Below, piece by piece: positions 16,634 through 24,339 of a stretch of DNA of 64,000 nt. The stretch is from JBALVT01 sp045110675 (GTDB taxonomy: Bacteria; Pseudomonadota; Gammaproteobacteria; Pseudomonadales; Halieaceae), in contig JBGCGJ010000015.1 in assembly GCA_045110675.1 (NCBI GenBank), forward strand, positions 62,001 to 126,000. Reading direction: 5' to 3'. Each line of letters starts with the position of its first letter. Position 1 is the first letter of the stretch. The notes under the pieces are model-generated. The model was not told the DNA's origin. It saw only the letters and a list, made by a program, of their open reading frames with translations, and made no database searches. The translations under genes and the position numbers were made by a program.

Positions 16634-17392
16634 TCAGTTACTGGCGGTGGCGATATCGCGCAGTCCGTCAATATCCAAAATTTCGATTTCCTTGTTGTTC
16701 ACATCGACCAGTTCGAGTTTCTGCATTCTCCCCAGAACACGGCTGATGGTTTCCACTGTCAGTCCCAGGTAGTTGCCGATGTCTACTCGCGACATCGGCA
16801 GTCGAAAGTGCGTGGCACTGAGTTTGCGTCGCGCATTGCGCGTTGAAATACTTAATAATAAGGCTGCTACACGCTCTTCTGCGGAGTTTTTACTTAATAG
16901 GGTAATAAGCTGCTGGTCTTCGGTAATTTCGCGGCTCATGAGTTGAAAAAAATGCCGCTGCAGCGTGGGCATTAAGGCGCTCAGTTCTTCCAGCGACGAA
17001 AAGGGTATCTCACATACCGAGGCGGTTTCCAAAGCTCGGGCAGAGGACGCATGAGTGTTATTACTTATGCCGTCCATTCCCAGTATCTCACCAGGGAAGT
17101 AAAAACCGGTTACCTGCTCTCGACCATCTTCAGTCGTTTTGTAGGCTTTGAGCGAGCCTGAACGCACGGCATACACCGATTGAAACGTGTCACCCTCGCG
17201 ATACAAATGCTTACTTTTTTGAATAGGCTTGCTGCGCTGTATGATTTCGTCCAGCTGCTGTATGTCGTCGTTTTCCAACGCCAAAGGAAGGCAAATGGCA
17301 TTGAGCCGGCAGTTGCCACAACTCACCTGATAGGCGTGTGCACATTTGCGGGAGTTATCCAAAGGAGGGGACCGAGTTAACTCTGATGTCAT
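16634..17392 (-). CDS. anr: FNR/ANR oxygen-sensing transcription regulator
   Basis: This 252-residue Crp/FNR-family activator carries the N-terminal iron-sulfur ligand pattern CGNC-X5-C (Cys25, Cys28, Cys34) and a fourth cysteine in TASVCEIPF, matching FNR/ANR. The cyclic-nucleotide-like sensor domain and a C-terminal helix-turn-helix (SRVDIGNYLGLTVETISRVLGR) follow; the recognition helix has the E..SR pattern of FNR. The frame extends to TTG 17404, but ATG 17392 has a strong GGAAGG site. It lies between hemN and the Yip1/cco genes, which are typical ANR targets. Confidence 0.94.
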   Translation of the reverse strand: MTSELTRSPPLDNSRKCAHAYQVSCGNCRLNAICLPLALENDDIQQLDEIIQRSKPIQKSKHLYREGDTFQSVYAVRSGSLKAYKTTEDGREQVTGFYFPGEILGMDGISNNTHASSARALETASVCEIPFSSLEELSALMPTLQRHFFQLMSREITEDQQLITLLSKNSAEERVAALLLSISTRNARRKLSATHFRLPMSRVDIGNYLGLTVETISRVLGRMQKLELVDVNNKEIEILDIDGLRDIATASN

Positions 17393-17453
17393 AGTGCCTT
17401 CCAAGCTATGTTCCTCTGTATATTGTAGCGCATTTTCGCCTAACCATTCGATT

Positions 17454-18878
17454 TCAAACGGCCGCGACAGTATTTGCGGATGCGGTTTTTTCTGCGCATT
17501 GAGAGTGCAAGTGGGCGTCGAAGTAGCAGCAGATAGTGCGTAATAATGGACGTCCTTTTGCTGTGATTTTTATATCGTCTGCGGTAATTTCGATCAGACC
17601 TTGTCGCTGCAGATCCCGTAATGCTAAAAGTTCCGCTGCGAAGTCTCTTTGAAAGTCAATTCTGAACCGGCTGTTCAAATCGGCGAATTTCAAGCTCAGT
17701 TGCAAGGTAAAATTGAGAATGATATATCGACGAATCTTATCGTCCTCGCTTAATTTTAATCCGCGTTCAACCGGCATTTCATCCTGTGCAATTCGATTGT
17801 AGTAACTCTCCAGAGAATTTACATTTTGGAGGAAATAATCGCCAATGTGGCTTATAGCTGAAACACCCAATCCCAACAGGTCGTTTGGCATATTAAGCAA
17901 ATGAGCTCTTCGCGTTGCCTCTGCTGTGCTGTTCATAGTAGGAATATTCTTTGCCAACACAAAGTGGTCTACCCCTATATTGACATAGCCAAGCGCCTGG
18001 AGCGTTGTGTGAATTAAGCTGGAGAATTCGACTTTTTGTTCGCTACTGGGCAATGCACTTTCGTCTATCCCGTACTGGGCGCTGAATTCATTTGGCGCAT
18101 GAGTATAAGCCCTGTATGCAATACGATCTGGTTTAAGTTCCACCACCTTCTTCAAAGTCTCGGAAATAGTCCAACTATCTTGATGTGGCAAGCCGTAAAT
18201 CATGTCGAAGGTGACAGTTTCAAAACCGTGCGCGCGAATACTGTTAACCAACTCCGCCACTTTTTTGAAGGCTTGTACTCGGTTTATGGCTCGTTGAACC
18301 AGTGGGTCGAAGTCGTGAATCCCGATACTGATGTGATTGAAACCCAGTCCTTTTAGGAGAGCCATTGCGGTTAGATCTGTGCATCGCGGGTCGATCTCAA
18401 TCGAGTATTCTCTGGTTTCATCCGCCAATAGATTGAAATGGCTGGCGAGTGTGTGCATCAATCGAGTGGTTTCAGCATTGTCGAGATAACTGGGTGTTCC
18501 CCCTCCCCAGTGCATTCGTGTGATTGGACGTTGTTCTCCTATGTCCAGCGCGCGCCGTGAAATTTCTTTTTTAAGGTGATCTAGATATTTTGTTACAGCA
18601 CCTTCCTGATGGGTAATCGTTTTATTGCAGGAGCAGAAGTAACAGAGGTTCTGACAGAAAGGTAGGTGCACATACAAAGAGAGTGGAGCGGGTGTGCGAT
18701 TCTTGTATTCTTCCTTCCAGGTATCGAATTCGGATGCTGGGAAGTCCGGTCTAAAAAGCCCATTGGTAGGGTAGGAGATATGTTGCGGCGCAATGCGAAA
18801 GTAGTGTGAAGCCAGCTCGGTCTGTTCGCCAGTGATGATCTTAGGCGATGTGTGAGTGGTAAATTGTGTTGAAACCAT
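17454..18878 (-). CDS. hemN: oxygen-independent coproporphyrinogen III oxidase
   Basis: The 474-residue radical-SAM enzyme makes protoporphyrinogen without oxygen. The cluster motif is CX3CX2CXC (Cys75, Cys79, Cys82, Cys84 in HLPFCQNLCYFCSC), as in true HemN rather than the HemW paralogue. GGGTPSYLD, IEIDPR and a HemN C-terminal domain (LGLGVSAISHIGDYFLQN) are present, and the length fits HemN. A perfect ANR/FNR box lies 64 bases before the start. Together with anr and cco, it supplies haem when oxygen is low. Confidence 0.95.
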   Translation of the reverse strand: MVSTQFTTHTSPKIITGEQTELASHYFRIAPQHISYPTNGLFRPDFPASEFDTWKEEYKNRTPAPLSLYVHLPFCQNLCYFCSCNKTITHQEGAVTKYLDHLKKEISRRALDIGEQRPITRMHWGGGTPSYLDNAETTRLMHTLASHFNLLADETREYSIEIDPRCTDLTAMALLKGLGFNHISIGIHDFDPLVQRAINRVQAFKKVAELVNSIRAHGFETVTFDMIYGLPHQDSWTISETLKKVVELKPDRIAYRAYTHAPNEFSAQYGIDESALPSSEQKVEFSSLIHTTLQALGYVNIGVDHFVLAKNIPTMNSTAEATRRAHLLNMPNDLLGLGVSAISHIGDYFLQNVNSLESYYNRIAQDEMPVERGLKLSEDDKIRRYIILNFTLQLSLKFADLNSRFRIDFQRDFAAELLALRDLQRQGLIEITADDIKITAKGRPLLRTICCYFDAHLHSQCAEKTASANTVAAV

Positions 18879-18941
18879 AAGTAGTAGGGCAAGCTGGAAA
18901 AGACGACAGCCCCCACTTTATCAGCTCAATCTAATCACTCC

Positions 18942-18955
18942 TTGATCCAGATCAA
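18942..18955. promoter_or_regulatory. ANR/FNR binding box in front of hemN
   Basis: TTGATCCAGATCAA is an exact match to the FNR/ANR consensus TTGAT-N4-ATCAA. It lies 64 bases before the hemN start and in the 110-base gap after the LuxR-type gene. Its position is suitable for ANR activation of hemN in low oxygen, consistent with the anr gene close by. Confidence 0.88.
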
Positions 18956-18988
18956 GTCACTGACATCGCACCACTCACAGCCTGTCTA

Positions 18989-20116
18989 TCACCCCATAGA
19001 AGCAACGCTCTTCAGTACTAGTCTTACCAATTCGGCCTGTCGTGAAACATTGGTTTTGGCAAATATAGATTTCAATTGGGCGCGGGCGGTGTGCTGCGAA
19101 ATACTCTGAGTTTCAGATACCTCGGCCAGATTGAGCCCTCGAGATAGTAGTATTGCCAGGTTGGCTTCTGCGGGCGTCAGGTTAAATAGCTCACCTAAGA
19201 TCAGCTGCGAGGCGGACTCCCGTAAGTCAGGATCACTAATAAACAAGGCTGCGCAGGGGCTGGATTGTCCCTCACTCCATTCCGACGATGGTACCGGACG
19301 TATCACCATACCAAGATCTGCCCGACCGGAGCTGCGCGGAACTCTCAGCGCGCGAATCACCGAGGTTTCTCCTCGCTGCTGAGCCTCAATGACGGTGCTG
19401 AGCGCTTTCTGTAACGCCTGGTCAATCTGCCGATCATCTATGTGTAAGTGTTTTTTTCGCAGGTGCAAGCCGTCGTTCTCATCGAGCAGATGTTTGGCAA
19501 CACTGTTGTTGTTGAGTAACCGTCCCTGTTCGTCGAGAATAATTGTAGCGACTGATAGTTGATCTACAGCACCCGCGTAGACATCTCGCTCTGTCGTTGT
19601 TCTGCTGAGCTTGGCGTAAAATTGGGTGGCGCGTTGTAGGTGCGGAGTGATCAGTGTTAGAAGACTTCTATCCGCGTCGCTGAATCGATCCTCCTCGCGT
19701 CTGCGAGAAAATCGCAGCCGCGCCAGCATGCCACCAGGCTCGACGGTGTCTACACCGAGAATTCTGAACAAATCAATGGGTTGTAGGTAGTACTGATAGT
19801 AGTCCGAGGCGACTAGCTGCTCATCTGGCAACAAATCCTCCAGTGCAATCACCCTTCCGGGGGGAAGGTTGACAAAGGGATCCAGGGAGAAAAACTCTTC
19901 ACGATAGGCCGACAATTGCCAGTCTCCCGGGTCGGCGATCTTGGCTTCCCCACCAGTGCCGTTATCAGTTGGCCTTAAGCTGTTGAGAATAACGCCACCA
20001 TCGCCCTCTGCAGGCGGTCTTAAAACAAGGGAGGCAACTTGTGCATCGAAGGCTTCTCGCAGGGCAGGCAGGGCACTTTCCCAAGGTTTTGGATCCAGGG
20101 CACCCTGGTAGATCAA
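18989..20116 (-). CDS. LuxR-type transcriptional regulator
   Basis: A regulator of about 375 residues. The C-terminal helix-turn-helix is LuxR-like: LTPAEANLAILLSRGLNLAE, then SQHTARAQLKSIFAKTN. The N-terminal 300 residues form a sensor region with a PAS-like stretch near the middle (TIILDEQGRLLNNNSVAKHLL). The start is uncertain. TTG 20116 is the first standard codon, but the frame is open upstream through EHQYYDRLIGLIYQG-like sequence, and an ATT at 20149 directly follows the upstream gene's stop. It lies only 38 bases after the GGDEF/EAL gene and is probably co-transcribed with it. The ligand is unknown. Confidence 0.82.
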   Translation of the reverse strand: MIYQGALDPKPWESALPALREAFDAQVASLVLRPPAEGDGGVILNSLRPTDNGTGGEAKIADPGDWQLSAYREEFFSLDPFVNLPPGRVIALEDLLPDEQLVASDYYQYYLQPIDLFRILGVDTVEPGGMLARLRFSRRREEDRFSDADRSLLTLITPHLQRATQFYAKLSRTTTERDVYAGAVDQLSVATIILDEQGRLLNNNSVAKHLLDENDGLHLRKKHLHIDDRQIDQALQKALSTVIEAQQRGETSVIRALRVPRSSGRADLGMVIRPVPSSEWSEGQSSPCAALFISDPDLRESASQLILGELFNLTPAEANLAILLSRGLNLAEVSETQSISQHTARAQLKSIFAKTNVSRQAELVRLVLKSVASMG

Positions 20117-20154
20117 GCCGATCAGTCGGTCATAGTACTGGTGTTCAATGATAG

Positions 20155-23100
20155 TTATTTCTCGATTGTGCTCAGTTCATCCGTAATGTCACTCAGAAGT
20201 TTCGGCTTGCTGATGCCCCAGCCCTGTAGATAATCGACTCCAATCTCTTGTAGACAGTTAATGATGCCGTCGTTTTCAACTGACTCTGCAACCGTTTCCT
20301 GGCCAAGAAAATGGGCCAAGTCATTAATGGAGCGGGCCATGGCATAGTCGTTTCTATTTTTATCGATGCTGGTTATGAAAGTACCGTCGATTTTCACATA
20401 GTCTACGGGTAGTTCTCTTAGATAGTTGTGGCTTGCCATGCCGGTTCCAAAATCGTCAATAGAGAACTTACAGCCGATATTTTTGAACGTCCTGACAAAG
20501 TCCGCGGCTTTAACTAGATTTGAAATTGTCCCAGTTTCGGTAATTTCAAAACACAGGCGATTAGTGCCTACACCAAATTCGGAAATTTGCTCTAGCAGAT
20601 ATTCCATGAACGCGTCGTCGGTGACACTGTGCCCTGAAAGATTAATGGAAATATTGGGAACAACTTTCTGATTGTCGACAAGATTGCTAATCCATTTAAA
20701 GGCTTCTTTTACCACCCAGCGATCTACCAGTGTCATGTACCCGTAGCGTTCCGCATTCTCAATAAATTTGACCGGTGAACTGAGGCTGCCATCATCTTCG
20801 GTGAGTGCCAGCAGCAACTCAAAGTGCTGAGACACAGTGGTGCCACTTTCGATCTGAGTTTGGACAATGGGCTGAGCGCGAAGCGCAAAACGATCGGTTT
20901 CAATAGTCTGGCGGATTTCAGCTTCGGCCTGGGCCTGCAGGTTTTGATATGTCTGTGCTTGCTGGCCGTCTTCTTCAAAGACGACGACGCAGTTGCGGCC
21001 GTTTTCTTTGGCGATTTTCATCGCGTTGTGAGCACCCTGCAGAATCTCCTCTACCTCGGGGTAGTAATCGACAACGGGTGCTATACCAATGGAAACAGTG
21101 AAAGTCACCTTCTCCCCTTCGATGTCGACACTGCTGGCTTCAATATCGCTGCGAATCTTTTCGGCGTACAGCTTGGCTTGTTCCAGGCTTCGATCGAGAA
21201 GCAACACGGCGAACTCGTCACCCTGCAATCTCGCTGAAGAAGATTTCTTACCGTGTAGCTGTGATAGCAAGCGAGCAAATTCTGTCAGTACCTGATCGCC
21301 ATTCACTCTATCGTAAACCTCGTTTACCAGAGCAAAATTGTCGATATTCATCCACATGACAGCGTGCTGAGAATGCTTTCTCTGAGCGTGTCTTAACGCT
21401 CGTGCCAGCTGGTCAATAAAGGTTTCACGGTTGATGAGACTGGTTAAGGTGTCGTGATTTTTATTGAAGCTGAGAGACTTCTGAACATCTTCCAGCGTCT
21501 CAAACATGCTGCGGTCTACCAGAGACAGTTTGTCTGAGGGTGGGGGAGGTTGAACTCCACGGCCTAATTGCCTGGCAAGCTGCACTGAACTCAGGTCGGC
21601 ATTTTTCTGGCCTCGCTCGTTGACGAAAATGTACCTGTCCTTGGCTTCACTCACCCAGGCCAATTGCATTCTTCGCTTTTGGCCCTGGCTGTCCTTGTAC
21701 GTTAGCCAAGTGCCCTTTTTGAGTTCCTCGACTCGGCGGATCCAGCGTCGCAGCCGCGGTAGGTTTTCTATCTTTGATCGCACTTCCGCCGGTGCTGGGG
21801 CGCTGTCCTTTTCAGGGGCCGCGACCTCGACGAGTTTGATCGGTTTCTTACCCGCTAAAATATCTTTGAGCTGTTCCAAAACTCGCTGATGATCGACGTT
21901 GGTAGGCAGAGCCGCGGAGATCTGTTGATCAATGAGATCGATTAGTGGTTCGGCCTCGTTGGAGCGCTGCATCAGAACATCTTCGTCCAGCACCACTTCT
22001 TCTTGCTCTCCAAGCCATTGGACCAGTGTGTCGAGTGTTTTAATATGGTCTTTCCACAGCTGGCTGTCTGGACCTTCTTTAACGTGTGTCAGGATTAGTA
22101 GATCTTGCCAGCCGCTGTCGATCAGATTGATTAGCACTTCCGGCGCTGAGGGTGGGGCGATTCTCGCAGCGAGTATCTCTTGAACTGCCAGCTGAGCCAG
22201 CCGGAGTTTTTCATTGCCCTCCTGGGTTTTTACAACTCGGTCGACGTTGCGCGTAATCGCTTGATCTTGCTTCGCGACCAGCTTATTCACTTCAACCAAC
22301 GCAGAATCAAACACCGTGCTGTCTGTTTCGTAGTCGGTCACAATGTTATCGACTATTCGTTCGATTCGACCCTCAAGGACTTTGTTCGGGAAATTGGCGG
22401 AGGTCGTCAATTGAGCGAGCTTATCCATGACGCCGCGTGCAGAGTGGTCGCGGTCGACAAAAAACTGAGGTTCAAGCAGCGCAAGTTTCGCCAGAGGTAT
22501 TTGTAAATTTCCCAACACTGGCTTCAAATCAGCAGTGACATCCATCTGTGATTTAATGCTGCCAAACATGGTGTCAACCAGGTCTAACTGGTTCAGACTC
22601 TCGGCGGAGAGTCCCTCGGTGTCCTCGAGTCCGTGAATATCGGACTGATTATTCGCCAAGTATTCCCGCAGCGATGGGCTTTCCTGAACAGCATCGCGAA
22701 GCTTCGAGTCTTGCTGCATCTGTCCGAGTACACGAGCGATGGAACTTGCATCCGCAAGGTTGCCAGCAGGAGCGGCGGTCTGTGCTACGCCCGCACCTGA
22801 TGTTTGAACTGACGCTGGGCCTGAAGCTTGTGGTTGGCCGCCACTCGCTGCACCTCCCGCACCTGGCCCGGCCACGTTGCCGCCACTGGCCTCTCGTTTG
22901 AAATTGAGGGCATCAATGACAGATTGGTACAGGTTGTCCGGACTAAACCGATCATTGAGCTTTTTAATCACGCCCCCGGCAATTGCGTCGACCTGATCTT
23001 CTAAATACTGTTTTTGTTTAGCCTCTTGGTCTGGCTCAAGCGAAGGTGCTGCGGCTGGTTCGTTCGTTTCGGGTTCGGGAGGTGGCACCTCATTTGTTAA

Positions 23101-24186
23101 GTTGCCAGCAGATTTGGATTCCCGTGATTTTTTAATCGGGCCTGGTCGATTCAGGAGCGAGCCCTTTGCTGCAATTTCAGCTTCTAGTTCGGGGCATATA
23201 CCCTGCTCCACAAGAAAGTCGTTGAGCGTCTGGTAGAAGCCTTCCAGTCTGCGAATAAATTGCTGGCCAAAGAAGTCCAACACGTCTGGCATGGCGCGTT
23301 CTGGAATACTCTGTCCTTCGATCGCATGCTGGAAAGCACCGCACAGTTGCGCTACATGGACCGGTAGGCGCACAGTATGTGGGTCGCGCTCGATGATGTC
23401 TGCCAGCCTGATGATTAGGCACTCAAGAGAAGTGCCATACAGTTCTTCACCCACTTTTATTATTCTGGCGACCGCTAGATCATCCTCAAATTCTTTGATA
23501 TCCACCAGGTCCAGGTGTGCGGACTCGTCACTATCACTCTGGGTTTGCTCCGGGGCTTTCTTGTTTGGGGTCAGGTTTTTATAATATTCGTTCACCTGTT
23601 TAGTCACGGCGGCAATGATTTTCATGCCGTGCTTTTTGACCGCATTCATCGCTTCGTAGTGTACATTTTCACCCGAGGTGATCTGTTTGGATTTGGCCGA
23701 TAAATCCAATAGATGGTTACACAGGTCGATGAGATAGTCTTTTAAGAGCTCTTCCAGTTTGGCAATACTTTGTTTTTGCAGAACGGGAAGGCAATCGTCT
23801 GGTCGATAGCTTGAAGGTGATGAATCCTCGGTTTGCGCGGTGCTGTCACTGTTTGTGTTCGGTAGCAGTTTCAGGCAGCGTTGTTCCAAATCGCCCTCCG
23901 GGTCGACAAGCTGCAGCTGCAATGCCGTTCCCTGGACCTCGCTGATCGTTACCTCTAGGTTGTCGATAAAGCCGATATTGTCACGCAGTGTCCCCATGTT
24001 CAGCAGAGCCGATTCGCCCACCGAGATTTTAAAATTCGCTGAAAGGCCGAAATCATCTAGGGCTCGCGTTGAGGACAGGCGCAAGCCACCTTTGGCAATC
24101 GCCCGAACATCGCCGGACAGCCGCGCCGAACTAGCGAGTTCTAATGTCGCTGGTAGAGTCTGGGCGGACGCTTTTTTGTCAGGCAT
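20155..24186 (-). CDS. DUF1631 / GGDEF / EAL cyclic-di-GMP protein
   Basis: A 1343-residue cytoplasmic protein. The first 110 residues look like a PilZ-related beta domain. A long central region (about 140-800) with mostly helical, Gln/Glu-rich sequence and a Gly/Ala/Ser-rich linker (AGPGAGGAASGGQ) fits DUF1631. A GGDEF domain (about 905-1075) and an EAL domain (about 1095-1335) end the protein. The GGDEF site reads QGDEF (988-992), so the first Gly is replaced. The EAL motif is ELL (1123-1125) without the usual following Arg, while DDFGTG (1244-1249) and ESVEN (1301-1305) are kept. It may be a phosphodiesterase or a c-di-GMP sensor. Confidence 0.85.
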   Translation of the reverse strand: MPDKKASAQTLPATLELASSARLSGDVRAIAKGGLRLSSTRALDDFGLSANFKISVGESALLNMGTLRDNIGFIDNLEVTISEVQGTALQLQLVDPEGDLEQRCLKLLPNTNSDSTAQTEDSSPSSYRPDDCLPVLQKQSIAKLEELLKDYLIDLCNHLLDLSAKSKQITSGENVHYEAMNAVKKHGMKIIAAVTKQVNEYYKNLTPNKKAPEQTQSDSDESAHLDLVDIKEFEDDLAVARIIKVGEELYGTSLECLIIRLADIIERDPHTVRLPVHVAQLCGAFQHAIEGQSIPERAMPDVLDFFGQQFIRRLEGFYQTLNDFLVEQGICPELEAEIAAKGSLLNRPGPIKKSRESKSAGNLTNEVPPPEPETNEPAAAPSLEPDQEAKQKQYLEDQVDAIAGGVIKKLNDRFSPDNLYQSVIDALNFKREASGGNVAGPGAGGAASGGQPQASGPASVQTSGAGVAQTAAPAGNLADASSIARVLGQMQQDSKLRDAVQESPSLREYLANNQSDIHGLEDTEGLSAESLNQLDLVDTMFGSIKSQMDVTADLKPVLGNLQIPLAKLALLEPQFFVDRDHSARGVMDKLAQLTTSANFPNKVLEGRIERIVDNIVTDYETDSTVFDSALVEVNKLVAKQDQAITRNVDRVVKTQEGNEKLRLAQLAVQEILAARIAPPSAPEVLINLIDSGWQDLLILTHVKEGPDSQLWKDHIKTLDTLVQWLGEQEEVVLDEDVLMQRSNEAEPLIDLIDQQISAALPTNVDHQRVLEQLKDILAGKKPIKLVEVAAPEKDSAPAPAEVRSKIENLPRLRRWIRRVEELKKGTWLTYKDSQGQKRRMQLAWVSEAKDRYIFVNERGQKNADLSSVQLARQLGRGVQPPPPSDKLSLVDRSMFETLEDVQKSLSFNKNHDTLTSLINRETFIDQLARALRHAQRKHSQHAVMWMNIDNFALVNEVYDRVNGDQVLTEFARLLSQLHGKKSSSARLQGDEFAVLLLDRSLEQAKLYAEKIRSDIEASSVDIEGEKVTFTVSIGIAPVVDYYPEVEEILQGAHNAMKIAKENGRNCVVVFEEDGQQAQTYQNLQAQAEAEIRQTIETDRFALRAQPIVQTQIESGTTVSQHFELLLALTEDDGSLSSPVKFIENAERYGYMTLVDRWVVKEAFKWISNLVDNQKVVPNISINLSGHSVTDDAFMEYLLEQISEFGVGTNRLCFEITETGTISNLVKAADFVRTFKNIGCKFSIDDFGTGMASHNYLRELPVDYVKIDGTFITSIDKNRNDYAMARSINDLAHFLGQETVAESVENDGIINCLQEIGVDYLQGWGISKPKLLSDITDELSTIEK

Positions 24187-24339
24187 ATTGTGTCTTCGGC
24201 AGAGGTAACCAAGGATGACTTCGCAATAGGCTTTGAATCCTATTTTTATACGGGCGCTTTCCGTTCATATTACACTGTCCTTAGTGTTGGCCACAAGGCT
24301 CCGTGACCCATAGAGGGCAGGAAGCAAGAGGTTTACGGC

